A DNA stretch of 64,000 bases from Microvirga sp. (GCF_014699075.1 NZ_JACXAB010000014.1:1-64000); one strand, 5' to 3'; shown: positions 47,633-57,918, counted from the first letter of the stretch. Numbers and translations: made by a program. Notes: a model not told the origin generated them from the letters alone.

Positions 47633-48986
47633 GTAATTGCCCACGCCCTTGTCAGCAGGGGCAATTCCTGAATCCATGGGGAGATGGATCGCACTGATTT
47701 GCAGCGCCTGACGAAGGAAGAGCTGATTGAGTTGGTGCTGCGGATGCAGCATCCGCAGAAGACCTCGCGCACGTCCTCAAAGCCGCCCTCGACCGATCGC
47801 AAGCAGCGTCGGGATCAGGCCAAGCCCGGCGGTGCCAAGCCGGGCCATGAAGGCCACAGCCGGATCATCAGCGCCACGCCCGATGAGGTGGTCGAGCATC
47901 GTCCTGACCAGTGCTCGTGCTGTTCGGCTGTCCTGATGGCGGATTGGCCGGGGGAGACGATCAGCATCCACGAGCAGATCGATTGCCCCATGTCACCCAA
48001 CATTGGCGCCTGGCGGTGCGCTGCCCCGCCTGCGGCAAGCGGGCCGTCGCCCCCGTGCCGGACGCCGCAAAGGGGACGCCGTTCGGGCCGCGGCTGCACG
48101 CCGTGGCCACCTATCTCAAGACCTTCCAGGCCCTGTCCTATGAACGGCTGCAAGCCGCGTTGGCCGACCTCTTCAGTCTCACGATCAGCCAGGGCGGGCT
48201 GATGAACCTGCTGCAGCGGGCCCAGGGGCGCTTTGCCGAGGGCCGGGCAAAGGCGGTGGCAGCGCTGCGCCAAGCTGCGGTCGTCGCATCGGACGAGACC
48301 GGCGTCCGGATTGAGGGCTCCAACGCCTATCATTGGGTGTTTCGCTGCGCCGCGGCGGTGGTCCATCACGCTTCCCCGACCCGGGGCGCCATCGTGGTCC
48401 GGACCGTGATGGACGGGCACCGGCCCGCGGTCTGGTGTTCCGACCGCTATAGCGCGCAACAGGGCCATGCCGAAGCCCACCAGACCTGTCTGGCTCATCT
48501 CGCCCGCGACGTCGCCTATGCCGATGAGGCAAGCGAGGATGTCCTGCCCTCCCGCCTCCAGCTGTGGCTGCACCGGGCCTTTGCCCTGGCGGAGGGGGTC
48601 GGAACGCTTGCCGCCTCGACCCTGGCCCGCAAGCGCCGGGCCCTGGAGCGAAGTCTGGACGCGATCCTGGCCGCGCCGACCTCCTGCGATCTGGCCCGCG
48701 ACCTGCAGACCAAGTTCCGGCGTGCCCGCGATCAGCTTCTGACCTTTGCCCACTGGCCCGGCATGGTTGACGCGACGAACAATGCCTGCGAGCGCGCCCT
48801 CAGACCCGCCGTCATTCAGCGCAAGGTGACCAATGGCTACCGGGCCATGTGGGCCGCCGAGGGCGAGGCGGACATACGCACGGTCGTTGACACGGCTCGC
48901 CTCGGTCCGGGAACCAATGCGTTCAACACAATCCTTCAGACTGTGTCCGCCTGAACCTCAGTGCGAAACCGCGCGTGGGTAATTAC
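47633..48986 (+). mobile_element. IS66-family insertion sequence, complete, with 8-bp target duplication
   Basis: 1354 bp. The left end starts GTAATTGCCCACGC and the right end is its inverted match GTAATTACCCACGC (13 of 14). It is flanked by a perfect direct repeat ATAGAAGA at 47625-47632 and 48987-48994. GTAA ends and an 8-bp duplication are characteristic of IS66. It carries a single transposase gene and lacks tnpA/tnpB. The intact duplication indicates a fairly recent insertion. Confidence 0.93.
47684..48954 (+). pseudogene. IS66-family transposase, one-base frameshift
   Basis: The first frame (from ATG 47684) has the IS66 N-terminus: RLTKEELIELVLRMQ, the SSKPPSTDRK motif, and the zinc-binding CSCC. 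It fails after HEQID at about 47983. The rest continues in the next frame: LPHVTQHWRLAVRCPACGKR, the DDE core (VASDETGVRIEGSNAYHWVF, HQTCLAHLARDVAYA, DATNNACERALRP). Adding one T (GATTGCCCC to GATTTGCCCC) restores a continuous protein of about 420 residues. So the transposase is either recently inactivated or affected by a sequencing error. Confidence 0.88.
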
Positions 48987-49214
48987 ATAGAAGAAACATA
49001 GCTGCGTGATGTTGAGACGGAATCTGTTTTGCAGGTACAAACAGGGGCAGATGAGCGTCAGATTAGCGTGAGGCTAACGTTGGGCTGTACTTGAAGTGTT
49101 AAGTATCAGTCACAGTAAGGCGCCCACGTTCCCGAACGTCGTTGAACTTCACGTTAGGTTCCTATACCCGATATCTTGGCCGCGCTTCTGCGGCCTTGCT
49201 GGGGGCAGTATACT

Positions 49215-49589
49215 ATGAAGAATTCTTATAAGCTCGGGCTCATCGTGATGGGTCTGATCGCCGGCATGGGCTCGGCTCACGCTCAATCCAAGGGTGACTG
49301 GGTTCTCGCCAAGTACAAGGGCGGTGGTTACTGGTATCCTGGCGTCATTCAAGCCGTATCCGGTGAGAACATCACCGTGGCTTACGACGACGGTGATCGG
49401 GAGACCCTCTCCGTCAGTGCGGTCAGGCCGTACAATTGGGCTATCGGCGGTCGCGTTGAGTGCAACTTCAAGGGCGCTGGAAAGTGGTATCCTGGGAAGA
49501 TCGCGTCACTGGGTGGCGAGACTATCGGCATCAACTATGATGACGGCGACCGCGAGACAACCAAGACGGGCCGCTGCCGCTCTCAGTGA
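49215..49589 (+). CDS. secreted protein with two Tudor/Agenet-like repeats
   Basis: 124 residues from ATG 49215. Signal peptide KLGLIVMGLIAGMGSAHAQS, then two similar modules of about 45 residues. Module 1: WVLAKYKGGGYWYPGVIQAV and ITVAYDDGDRETL; module 2: RVECNFKGAGKWYPGKIASL and IGINYDDGDRETT. The WYPG...YDDGDxE pattern resembles eukaryotic Tudor/Agenet domains. A hairpin (GGCCGC/GCGGCC, 49178-49195) lies in the 5' leader. Periplasmic location is expected; ligand unknown. Confidence 0.75.
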   Translation: MKNSYKLGLIVMGLIAGMGSAHAQSKGDWVLAKYKGGGYWYPGVIQAVSGENITVAYDDGDRETLSVSAVRPYNWAIGGRVECNFKGAGKWYPGKIASLGGETIGINYDDGDRETTKTGRCRSQ

Positions 49590-49702
49590 TCGACTGGGCT
49601 GGCGAAGGTGACGTGCCTTCGCCAGGATCGCCTTCCGGATTGGCGCCCCAACCTCTACGTAGAAGAGGGCATTGCTGAGACGCTGGGGCTGTTGAGGTAG
49701 AG

Positions 49703-49900
49703 TTAGAACGTCCCGCCGTCTTTGGAGTTGGCGACGTCCTTCTTTAGGTCCTCGATCTGATCAAAGGCCTTACTGATGCCCTCATGAATCTGAATGTGAG
49801 CCCTATCATTCCGCTCCGACAACTCGAGAAGCCTCTCAACCAATGCCTTGAGGTGGTCAAGCTTCTCTTCGGTGGACATTCGATCCCAATCTTTCTGCAT
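49703..49900 (-). CDS. small coiled-coil protein
   Basis: 65 residues, ATG 49900, with AGGGGGAACCG upstream. Strongly helical and charged with heptad-like hydrophobics (STEEKLDHLKALVERLLELS, then IHEGISKAFDQIEDLKKDVA). No family recognised. Could be a small partner or regulatory protein. Confidence 0.5.
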   Translation of the reverse strand: MQKDWDRMSTEEKLDHLKALVERLLELSERNDRAHIQIHEGISKAFDQIEDLKKDVANSKDGGTF

Positions 49901-50217
49901 TCGGTTCCCCCTAGGTTAGCGAGCAAGATCTGGTGCGCTGTTGCGACCGCCACAAGATGAGCAAGTCCCGTCCTCCCGAACTCTAAGCAAAGCAGAGAGC
50001 AGGCCTTAGGTGAGACAAAACTGTGGGAGTGAACACTACAAATCTGAACCTTGCTTGATAAGCAGATCTTTGACGTACTGTAAACATCCCTGCCGCTTGC
50101 TGAACAGGCGTGCGGGCTCAGCTAAAGCAGCAAGGCAGAGAAAGCACAAAGCCAAGCGCGGGGCAGAGGTCCTGCAGGATTCGGCGACTGAACTCCGGTC
50201 AGCAGCTATAAAGTTTT

Positions 50218-50261
50218 GTTCTCTATTTGTTCTTGACAATCGTCCTAACCTTGGCTATAGC
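50218..50261 (+). promoter_or_regulatory. SOS (LexA) box overlapping a strong promoter
   Basis: GTTCTCTATTTGTTC (50218-50232) matches the alphaproteobacterial LexA site GTTC-N7-GTTC (reverse strand GAAC-N7-GAAC). It abuts TTGACA (50233-50238), which is 17 bases from TATAGC (50256-50261). The arrangement is what is expected for a LexA-repressed promoter reading to the right. No known SOS gene follows. Confidence 0.7.
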
Positions 50262-50316
50262 TGGTGCCGTCCTGCCTCGCCAGGGACGCGCCCGAGGCGT
50301 CGGTTGTGGAGGCGGG

Positions 50317-50508
50317 ATGCGGTTCTGGCCGCTGCGGGACAAGACGCTGGTCCCACATGCCAGGGCTCTGAGTGGAGAGCATGGGACGTTTCGCCCGTTC
50401 GGGCAGGCTGGCGTTACCGATCTTCCAAGCCTCGCCAGCCCGAGGATCGTTGCATCAAGGGCTGCACACAGGATGCGCCGTGAAGCGGGTCTGAGGGTTC
50501 GTCCCTGA
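50317..50508 (+). CDS. possible small SOS-controlled protein
   Basis: 63 residues from ATG 50317, preceded by GGAGGCGGG and located about 55 bases after the -10 element of the SOS-box promoter. Basic, with no family resemblance (MRFWPLRDKTLVPHARAL at the start). Kept only because of its promoter and ribosome binding site; it may be a remnant or a non-coding transcript instead. Confidence 0.3.
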   Translation: MRFWPLRDKTLVPHARALSGEHGTFRPFGQAGVTDLPSLASPRIVASRAAHRMRREAGLRVRP

Positions 50509-50748
50509 TCCCGCCGGAGCGCGGGGCTCAGGGTCGAAAAGCCGTGCGCGGGAGGCCAAGGTGCTTCCCGTCCGGGCGGATATCCCGTCCCGACCCGATC
50601 CTTCGCCCGCTCCACCGGAGTGCAGCGAAGCAGCCTTGCCTCCCGCGCTTCCCTTCGATCGCCTGAGACAAGCCACAACAAAGCCCACAGTCGCCACCCC
50701 GACCAGGGGAGGGAGCGATACCTCACATTCGAGCGCTGCCCTGGCTCT

Positions 50749-50852
50749 CCTCCCCCTTGTGGGGAGGAGTTGGAGGTGGGGGTATCAGCGCTACGCTGAT
50801 CCAGCTCAGCGCTCACACCCCCACCCCTTGCCCCTCCCCACAAGTGGGAGGG
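50749..50852. repeat. palindromic intergenic repeat
   Basis: Arms of about 36 bases: left CCTCCCCCTTGTGGGGAGGA, right the imperfect complement CCTCCCCACAAGTGGGAGGG. The centre has a further inverted segment (AGCGCT/AGCGCT). Low-complexity G/C-rich; common style of intergenic palindrome in this genome. Confidence 0.75.
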
Positions 50853-50984
50853 AATGAACATTTGGCACTCTCTTCGATCTCCTCCGTGCAGGCCCGATTT
50901 CAGCCTTCCGCCTTGACTTCCCCGGCCTCCCATGGATGTTGCGCCTCAAACCGAACCAGCAGGCTTTTGTCCATGTCCGCCTCC

Positions 50985-52793
50985 ATGCACCGTTACCGTT
51001 CCCACACCTGCGGCGCGCTCCGCGAATCCGATGTCGGCGGGGTCGCCCGCCTGTCCGGCTGGTGCCACCGCATCCGCGACCATGGTGGCGTGCTGTTCAT
51101 CGACCTGCGCGACCATTACGGCATGACCCAGTGCGTGATCGATCCGGATTCGCCTGCCTTCAAGATGGCCGAGACGGCGCGGTCCGAGTGGGTGATCCGG
51201 GTGGACGGCAAGGTGCGCAAGCGCCCGGCCGGCACGGAGAACCCGGAGCTGCCCACGGGCATGATCGAGGTCTATATCACCGACATCGAGGTGCTGGGCC
51301 CGGCGGCCGAGCTGCCGATGCCGGTCTTCGGCGATCAGGAATATCCGGAGGAGACCCGTCTTACCTACCGGTACCTGGATCTGCGCCGCGAGAAGCTGCA
51401 CAACAACATCATGAAGCGCGGCGCGATCATCAACTCGCTCCGCACCCGCATGCAGAACAGCGGCTTCTTCGAGTTCACGACGCCTATTCTCACGGCCTCA
51501 AGCCCTGAGGGCGCGCGCGACTTCCTGGTGCCGTCGCGCATCCATCCCGGCAAGTTCTATGCGCTGCCGCAGGCCCCGCAGCAGTTCAAGCAGCTGATCA
51601 TGATCTCCGGCTTCGACCGGTACTTCCAGCTCGCCCCCTGCTTCCGCGACGAGGACCCGCGTGCCGACCGCCTGCCGGGCGAGTTCTACCAGCTCGACGT
51701 GGAGATGAGCTTCGTCACCCAGGAAGACATCTTCCAAACCATGGAGCCGGTGATCCGCGATACGTTCAAGGAGTTCGCGGACGGCAAGCCGGTCACCGAG
51801 ACCTTCCCGCGCATCCCGTATTTCGAGTCTATGCTGAAATACGGCAACGACAAGCCTGATCTGCGCAACCCGCTGATCATCGCCGACGTGTCGGAGGTGT
51901 TCGAGCGTGAGGACGTGACCTTCAACGCGTTCAAGAACGTGATCAAGTCCGGCGGCGTCGTGCGCGCCATTCCGGCCACGGGCGCCGCCTCGCAGCCGCG
52001 CTCCTTCTTCGACAAGCTCAACGACTGGGCCCGCACGGAAGGCGCGCCTGGCCTTGGCTACATCGTGTTCGAGGAAGAGGGCGGCCAGATCGTCGCAAAG
52101 GGGCCGATCGCCAAGTTCATTCCGGAGGCCGCCCAGGCCGTCATCCGCGAGAAGGCCGGCATCAAGGCGGGCGACGCGGTGTTCTTCTCGGCCGGCACTG
52201 AGGACAAGGCGGCGTCTCTCGCCGGCAAGGCGCGCACCCGCATCGGCGACGAGCTGGGGCTCACCGACAAGGACCGGTTCGCGTTCTGCTGGATCGTCGA
52301 CTTCCCGCAATACGAGTGGAACGAGGACGAGAAGAAGATCGACTTCTCCCACAACCCGTTCTCCATGGCGAACCTCGACCACGATGCCTTCATGGCGCTC
52401 GACCCGACCGACAAGGACACGATCCTCAAGATCACGGCCTTCCAGTACGACCTGGTCTGCAACGGCTACGAGATGGCGTCGGGCTCGATCCGCAACCACC
52501 GTCCCGACCGGATGGTGAAGGCCTTCGAGATCGCCGGCTACGGCGAGAAGGAGGTCATGGAGCAGTTCGGCGGCATGTACCGCGCCTTCCAGTACGGCGC
52601 GCCGCCCCACGGCGGCATGGCGGCGGGCGTGGACCGCCTCGTGATGCTGCTCTGCGGCGCCCAGAACCTGCGCGAGATCACCATCTTCCCTATGAACCAG
52701 AAGGCGGAAGACCTGCTCCTCGGCGCTCCCTCCGACGTGACGCCCAAGCAGCTGCGCGAGCTGCACATCCGGTTGAACCTGCCGGAGAAGTAG
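50985..52793 (+). CDS. aspS: aspartyl-tRNA synthetase
   Basis: 602 residues from ATG 50985 ([14 protein letters not shown]), the family's usual start; an ATG 12 bases upstream is also in frame. OB-fold anticodon domain, class II motif 2 [20 protein letters not shown] with GAD insertion domain between, motif 3 [16 protein letters not shown]. With GatCAB in the same genome it may be non-discriminating, charging tRNA-Asn with Asp for transamidation (inference). Confidence 0.97.
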   Translation: MHRYRSHTCGALRESDVGGVARLSGWCHRIRDHGGVLFIDLRDHYGMTQCVIDPDSPAFKMAETARSEWVIRVDGKVRKRPAGTENPELPTGMIEVYITDIEVLGPAAELPMPVFGDQEYPEETRLTYRYLDLRREKLHNNIMKRGAIINSLRTRMQNSGFFEFTTPILTASSPEGARDFLVPSRIHPGKFYALPQAPQQFKQLIMISGFDRYFQLAPCFRDEDPRADRLPGEFYQLDVEMSFVTQEDIFQTMEPVIRDTFKEFADGKPVTETFPRIPYFESMLKYGNDKPDLRNPLIIADVSEVFEREDVTFNAFKNVIKSGGVVRAIPATGAASQPRSFFDKLNDWARTEGAPGLGYIVFEEEGGQIVAKGPIAKFIPEAAQAVIREKAGIKAGDAVFFSAGTEDKAASLAGKARTRIGDELGLTDKDRFAFCWIVDFPQYEWNEDEKKIDFSHNPFSMANLDHDAFMALDPTDKDTILKITAFQYDLVCNGYEMASGSIRNHRPDRMVKAFEIAGYGEKEVMEQFGGMYRAFQYGAPPHGGMAAGVDRLVMLLCGAQNLREITIFPMNQKAEDLLLGAPSDVTPKQLRELHIRLNLPEK

Positions 52794-52828
52794 GAATTCT
52801 CTTCGGAGCGTTTGGTTGACGCCTTCTC

Positions 52829-52991
52829 TGTCATGGCCGGGCTTGTCCCGGCCATCCACGTTTCAAGGCCGTTTTGTTTCTCTCAACCCTCATCCTGAGG
52901 AGGTCACGCAGTGACCGTCTCGAAGGAGGCTCCAGAGAACACTGGACGATCCTTCGAGACGCAGCCTGACGGCTGCTCCTCAGGATGAGGG
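52829..52991. repeat. short hairpin plus palindromic repeat, family B
   Basis: Hairpin at 52829-52862 (GTCATGGCCGGGCTTGTCCCGGCCATC). Then a unit at 52887-52991 with outer arms CCCTCATCCTGAGGAG and complement, which is the reverse orientation of the unit at 27256-27366 (inner CGTCTCGAAGGAGG and TCCTTCGAGACGCAGCC shared). Part of the 374-base gene-free gap between aspS and the malic enzyme gene. Confidence 0.85.
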
Positions 52992-53167
52992 CGGAGTGGT
53001 GGACAGCAAAGACGGGGATCCCCGGAACAAGTCCGGAGATGACGTGGGACAGGTGGGCCCTAACAATCCTACCCAGCGAGGCGCGCCGGTTGAGAAGAAC
53101 GTTGACGGCGAAGGGCAGGGCGCTCACAAGGTCCTGAGTGACACGGTCAGTGCAAGGAGCGTCGGGG

Positions 53168-55471
53168 ATGGGAGACAACATCTCGCAGGATCTGAAATCG
53201 GGGGCGATGTTCTACCATCAGTATCCGCGCCCCGGTAAGCTCGAGATCCAGCCGACCAAGCCCCTCGGCAACCAGCGCGACCTGGCGCTCGCCTATTCTC
53301 CCGGTGTTGCCGCCCCCTGCGAGGCCATCGCGGCCGATCCGGCGCAAGCCGCCAATCTCACCTCGCGACAGAACCTCGTGGCCGTGATCTCCAACGGCAC
53401 GGCCGTGCTCGGCCTCGGCGATATCGGCCCGCTCGCCTCCAAGCCCGTCATGGAAGGCAAGGCGGTCCTGTTCAAGAAGTTCTCCGGCATCGACGTGTTC
53501 GACATCGAAGTGGCCGAGAACAATGTGGACAAGCTCGTCGAGGTGATCGCAGCCCTCGAGCCTACCTTCGGGGGCATCAATCTCGAGGACATCAAGGCGC
53601 CGGAGTGCTTCGAGGTCGAGGAGCGGTTGAAGGCCCGCATGGGCATTCCGGTCTTCCACGACGACCAGCACGGCACAGCCATCATCGTCGGCGCCGCCGT
53701 GACGAACGCGCTAGAATTGGCGGGCAAGCGCATCGAGGACGTGAAGATCGTCACCTCAGGCGCCGGCGCCGCCGCGCTCGCCTGCCTCAACCTGCTGGTG
53801 TCGCTCGGCGCCAAGCGCGAGAACATCTGGGTCACGGACATCAAGGGCGTGGTCCATGAGGGCCGCAACGAGCTCATGGACCGCTGGAAGCAGGTCTATG
53901 CGCAGGACACCGACGCCCGCACGCTCGCCGACGTGATCCCCAATGCGGACGTGTTCCTCGGCCTGTCCGCTGGCGGCGTGCTCAAGCCCGAGCTGCTCGC
54001 CCGGATGGCCCCGCGCCCGCTCATCATGGCGCTCGCCAATCCCTATCCGGAGATCATGCCGGAGGAAGCGGAGGCTGCCCGTCCCGACGCGATGATCTGC
54101 ACCGGGCGCTCGGATTATCCGAACCAGGTCAACAATGTCCTGTGCTTCCCCTACATCTTCCGTGGCGCGCTCGATGTGGGCGCGACCACGATCAACGAGG
54201 AGATGAAGGCGGCCGCCGTGAAGGCCATCGCGGGTCTTGCCCGCGAGGCGCCGTCCGAGGTGGTGGCGCGCGCCTATGGCGGCGAGGCGCATCCCTTCGG
54301 CCGCAAGTCCCTGATCCCGAGCCCGTTCGATCCGCGCCTCATCCTGCGCATCGCGCCGGCGGTTGCCCAGGCTGCCATGGATTCCGGCGTCGCCACGCGG
54401 CCGCTGGAGGATCTCGAGGCCTATGCCGAGTCGCTGGGCCGCTTCGTGTTCCGCTCCGGCTTCATCATGAAGCCGCTGTTCTCGCAGGCGAAGGCTTCGC
54501 CTAAGCGCGTGATCTATGCCGAGGGTGAGGACGAGCGGGTCCTGCGCGCCGTGCAGGTGGTCGTCGAGGAAGACATCGCCAAACCGATCCTGATTGGGCG
54601 TCCCAATGTGGTCGAGGCCCGCATGAAGCGCTTCGGCCTCTCCATGGAGATCGGCCGGCACTTCGAGCTGGTGAATCCGGAGGACGATCCGCGCTATCGC
54701 GATTATGTCGCCACCTACGTGGAGGCGGCGGGCCGCAAGGGCATCACGCCGGATGCGGCAAGGACGCTCGTGCGCACCAACTCCACGGTCATCGGCGCGC
54801 TCGCCGTGCGGAGAGGGGATGCGGATGCGCTGATCTGCGGTCTCGAAGGGCGCTTCCAGTCCCGCGTCAAGCACATTAAGGACATCATCGGCTTGGCGCC
54901 GGGCGTCAACGAGATGGCGGCCTTGTCCTTGGTGATCACCTCGAAGGGCGCCTACTTCCTGGCCGACACGCATGTGCAGTTCGATCCGACCGCCGAGCAG
55001 ATCGCCGACATGACGATCGCCTGCGCAAGCCACGTGCGCCGCTTCGGCATGGAGCCGAAGATCGCGCTCCTGTCGCATTCGGATTTCGGTGCCGCCGACA
55101 GCCGCTCTGCGCTCAAGATGCGCGAGGCGCTCGCCTGCATCACCGAACGCGCGCCTGACCTCGAGGTCGATGGCGAGATGCAGGCGGATTCGGCTCTCTC
55201 CGAAATGCTGCGCGAGCGGGTGAACCCCCATTCGCGCCTGACGGGCGAGGCGAACGTGCTGATCATGCCGAACCTGGATGCGGCGAACATCGCGTTCCAG
55301 TTCACCAAGATCCTGGCGGATTCACTCCCCGTCGGCCCGATCCTCATCGGCCCGGCCAAGCCCGCCCATATCCTGACGCCGTCCGTGACGGCCCGCGGCA
55401 TCGTCAACCTCACGGCCATCGCAGTCGTCGAGGCGCAGGCGACCGAGCAGGATCAGCCGATGCTGATTTGA
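53168..55471 (+). CDS. maeB: malic enzyme with C-terminal phosphotransacetylase-like domain
   Basis: 767 residues from ATG 53168 ([20 protein letters not shown]). Residues 1-430 are malic enzyme: [20 protein letters not shown] (substrate Tyr), [40 protein letters not shown] and the Rossmann loop [14 protein letters not shown]. Residues about 440-760 are a phosphotransacetylase-like domain ([20 protein letters not shown]) thought to be regulatory. Oxidative decarboxylation of malate to pyruvate; rhizobia often have NAD- and NADP-linked paralogues of this form, and the cofactor cannot be fixed here. Confidence 0.93.
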   Translation: MGDNISQDLKSGAMFYHQYPRPGKLEIQPTKPLGNQRDLALAYSPGVAAPCEAIAADPAQAANLTSRQNLVAVISNGTAVLGLGDIGPLASKPVMEGKAVLFKKFSGIDVFDIEVAENNVDKLVEVIAALEPTFGGINLEDIKAPECFEVEERLKARMGIPVFHDDQHGTAIIVGAAVTNALELAGKRIEDVKIVTSGAGAAALACLNLLVSLGAKRENIWVTDIKGVVHEGRNELMDRWKQVYAQDTDARTLADVIPNADVFLGLSAGGVLKPELLARMAPRPLIMALANPYPEIMPEEAEAARPDAMICTGRSDYPNQVNNVLCFPYIFRGALDVGATTINEEMKAAAVKAIAGLAREAPSEVVARAYGGEAHPFGRKSLIPSPFDPRLILRIAPAVAQAAMDSGVATRPLEDLEAYAESLGRFVFRSGFIMKPLFSQAKASPKRVIYAEGEDERVLRAVQVVVEEDIAKPILIGRPNVVEARMKRFGLSMEIGRHFELVNPEDDPRYRDYVATYVEAAGRKGITPDAARTLVRTNSTVIGALAVRRGDADALICGLEGRFQSRVKHIKDIIGLAPGVNEMAALSLVITSKGAYFLADTHVQFDPTAEQIADMTIACASHVRRFGMEPKIALLSHSDFGAADSRSALKMREALACITERAPDLEVDGEMQADSALSEMLRERVNPHSRLTGEANVLIMPNLDAANIAFQFTKILADSLPVGPILIGPAKPAHILTPSVTARGIVNLTAIAVVEAQATEQDQPMLI

Positions 55472-55491
55472 GACTGCAGAGACGTTTCCAA

Positions 55492-55633
55492 TGTCATTCC
55501 GGGGCCGCGTCAGCGGAGCCCGGAATCCATAACCGCTAACGGTGCAAACAGAGGTGCGACGCTAATCGCTCTTTCCTGATACGTCGTGTCTATGGATTCC
55601 GGGCTCGGCTCTACGAGCCGCCCCGGAATGACA
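55492..55633. repeat. palindromic intergenic repeat, family A
   Basis: Ends TGTCATTCCGGGGC and its complement, with internal CCCGGAATCCATAA arms, as in the copy at 10914-11053. The middle differs. It sits between convergent genes and may serve as a terminator. Confidence 0.85.
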
Positions 55634-55642
55634 ATGTGAACT

Positions 55643-57502
55643 TCACTCCGCCTTCGCGCTGATGTTCAGCTTGTTCAGCACGTCCTTCGGCTCGGACATC
55701 ACCACCGCTTCGGCGATGCCGAATCCTGACGGATCCTTGGGCGTGGCGTTGACCGTGAGCTTGCCGGGCTTGGCGATGAAACGGGCGATGGCTTGGCTCA
55801 GAACCTGAGCCTGCTCCGAGTCTCCGATCATGGCCGGCACGACGAAGGCGGCCGCGGTCCCATAGGTGCGCCGAAGAGCCTCCGGGGTCGTCTTCTGCTC
55901 TTTGGCGGCCTTGGCCATGTAGCGCTCGAACAGGCCCTTGTTGTCGACCACGATGTCGAGCGCCTTGGCCTTCGTCCCGGCCAAAGCCACGGTGGCAACG
56001 GCCGTGTCGGCATCGAACACGTCCTTGCCTGCATTGCCGATCAGACCCTTGATCGCGATCGAGCCCATGTCCTGCCCCTGCGCGGAGACCTCGCTGAGCG
56101 TGATCTCCTTGGCGGCCTCGTTCCAGCTTGCAGCGGCCATGAGCGAGAGGTCGATATTCTTGTAGCCCAGCGCCACAAGCTCCTTGATGCCTTCGTCGGT
56201 GCTCTTCGTCGGCAGGGCCATTGTCAGGTTCTGCAGCCCGATCCGGAGATTGGTCGGGATGGCATTCACCGGCTTATCGGCTGTCAGCTCGAAGCCTTTC
56301 AGCGCCGCCTGAACCTTGACCTTCTTGCCCTCGTCCTCGGTCGTTCCGTGAATGGAGAAGCCCGATACGCGCAGAGTGCCGAAGGTCGGAACGAGGCTGC
56401 GCGCCGTCGCGGCATCGAGATCGTCAAAGGATTTGCCCTGAAGGTTCCTGAGGCCATCGAGCGTCTGCCGCATCGAGAAGCCCGTGAGGCTCAACGAGTC
56501 GAGCTTCATGCGGTTGTCCTTGTCGGAAAACTCGAAGCCCTCCCAGCGCATGTCCGCCGGCTGGGCATCCGTGCCGCCCGTATAGGCGATGCGGGCAATG
56601 CGGGCCTGACCCGCCGAGTCCTTGGCCTTGGACGCCATCTCGATTCCCGAAGCCTCCATGAAGCCGATCTGGAAGGCGTCCATCATGTCGGCGATGGCAG
56701 GCAGGAGTCGGGTCTGATCCTCGGATGAGAGATCGGTGCGATCCGACATTTCGGTCATTAGGGCGACGGTGCCAGTCCAGGAATCCTTCGTCGGACGTCC
56801 AAGAAAGTCGCGGCCGCCGATGCGGGCGATCTTGAAGGTGATGCCTTCCTGGCTGTCCACCAGCTGCACGTTTTCCAGCGAGAACGCCCCGTAGATCTTG
56901 GCCATAGGTGTGGAGGGGCTGTCGGCCTTGGCCTCGTAGAGCCGAGCCATGGCCGGCAGATCGACCTCTTCCATCGTAGTCCGGCCGCCGGTGATCACAG
57001 CCTTGTTCTTGGCGCCCGACGATTCCATGGCCATGGCCTCGATCACAGCCAAGGCGATCCGCCCTTCGGAGACGTCGCTGAGGACGGTGTTCCGGTAGGT
57101 TGTGGTCTGGCTCTCCTTGCCTAACGTCTGCTTCACGCGCATCTCGGGGATCGTGATCTGCTTGGCGTTGATCCGCCTGAGGCGGCTTTCCATCGGTTCG
57201 GTGGAGGCGGACGCGAACAGCGCCTCGATCTCGCCCCGCGGCGTCGATACGCCGGAGAACTCGATCCGCTTCGCCTCGTATGTTGTCGTCCCGAATGTGA
57301 AGGCGACGTTCTCGAGGCTGAAGCTGTCGGCTGATTGGGCGAAAGCGGCGCTCCAGAGCGGAACCTTGACGGCCCCGATGGTGATGCGCTGTCCGCCTGT
57401 CTCGATCACGAGATCACGCAGAACGGCCGGCTCGAAGGACAGGGCTGTGGAGCCTGCGAGCAGGGCGAGGGCGGCAACGCCGGCGCGATAACGAAGTCTC
57501 AT
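55643..57502 (-). CDS. large exported protein of unknown function
   Basis: 619 residues from ATG 57502 (MRLRYRAGVAALALLAGSTA), with GGGAGA upstream. Signal peptide, then repeated short segments of beta character: each block opens with phrases such as SFSLENVAFTFGTTTYEAKR, GAFSLENVQLVDSQEGITFK, MRWEGFEFSDKDNRMKLDSL, TLRVSGFSIHGTTEDEGKKV. The C-terminus (FIAKPGKLTVNATPKDPSGF) resembles periplasmic DUF-type proteins with AsmA-like layout. Function unknown; envelope location likely. Confidence 0.75.
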   Translation of the reverse strand: MRLRYRAGVAALALLAGSTALSFEPAVLRDLVIETGGQRITIGAVKVPLWSAAFAQSADSFSLENVAFTFGTTTYEAKRIEFSGVSTPRGEIEALFASASTEPMESRLRRINAKQITIPEMRVKQTLGKESQTTTYRNTVLSDVSEGRIALAVIEAMAMESSGAKNKAVITGGRTTMEEVDLPAMARLYEAKADSPSTPMAKIYGAFSLENVQLVDSQEGITFKIARIGGRDFLGRPTKDSWTGTVALMTEMSDRTDLSSEDQTRLLPAIADMMDAFQIGFMEASGIEMASKAKDSAGQARIARIAYTGGTDAQPADMRWEGFEFSDKDNRMKLDSLSLTGFSMRQTLDGLRNLQGKSFDDLDAATARSLVPTFGTLRVSGFSIHGTTEDEGKKVKVQAALKGFELTADKPVNAIPTNLRIGLQNLTMALPTKSTDEGIKELVALGYKNIDLSLMAAASWNEAAKEITLSEVSAQGQDMGSIAIKGLIGNAGKDVFDADTAVATVALAGTKAKALDIVVDNKGLFERYMAKAAKEQKTTPEALRRTYGTAAAFVVPAMIGDSEQAQVLSQAIARFIAKPGKLTVNATPKDPSGFGIAEAVVMSEPKDVLNKLNISAKAE

Positions 57503-57591
57503 GATGTCTCCCAAGGCCAGCCGAATCGGAGGCCGGCAACCTTTAACTGATAGGCGCTCAGGTGGGGAGAGTAGGAGGTTACGTAACGTTT

Positions 57592-57918
57592 TTACAACGA
57601 GAACGAGGTGCCGCAGCCGCAGGCGGCAGTCGCATGAGGGTTCTCGATCTTGAAGGACTGGCCGATCAGGTCGTCCACGAAGTCGATCACGGAGCCGTCC
57701 ATGTACTGGATCGACACATCGTCCACCACCACCTTGGCCCCGTCCTTCTCGATCACGAGATCGGCGTCCTGCCGGGTCCGGTCCACGTCGAAGGCGTACT
57801 GGAAGCCCGAGCAGCCGCCGCCGTTGACGCTGATTCTCAGGTGCGAGCCTTCCGGCTCCGAGGCCATGATCTCGTTGATGCGGCGGGCGGCGCGGTCTGT
57901 GAGGGTGATACCGGTCAT
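57592..57918 (-). CDS. erpA: A-type iron-sulfur cluster carrier (ErpA/IscA family)
   Basis: 108 residues from ATG 57918. Three cluster-binding cysteines: NGGGCSGFQYAFD and the C-terminal AACGCGTSFSL (CGC). ITLTDRAARRINEIMASEPE is the conserved start. Delivers [Fe-S] clusters to target enzymes. It stands alone, divergent from dgt; ErpA versus IscA is not decided by sequence alone. Confidence 0.92.
   Translation of the reverse strand: MTGITLTDRAARRINEIMASEPEGSHLRISVNGGGCSGFQYAFDVDRTRQDADLVIEKDGAKVVVDDVSIQYMDGSVIDFVDDLIGQSFKIENPHATAACGCGTSFSL

Larger units (their letters stand above)
49901..50984. other. 1.1-kb region without a recognised gene, upstream of aspS
   Basis: Contains an SOS-box promoter (50218-50261), a small frame downstream of it (50317-50508) and a palindromic repeat (50749-50852). 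Longer open frames on either strand run through the repeat and read as low-complexity Arg/Pro/Gly sequence, so I do not accept them as genes. The aspS promoter must lie within its last part. Confidence 0.45.

Noticed and set aside
50757..50984. N-terminal extension of aspS
   Set aside because: The extension translates the palindromic repeat and intergenic sequence; the family start [14 protein letters not shown] is at 50985.
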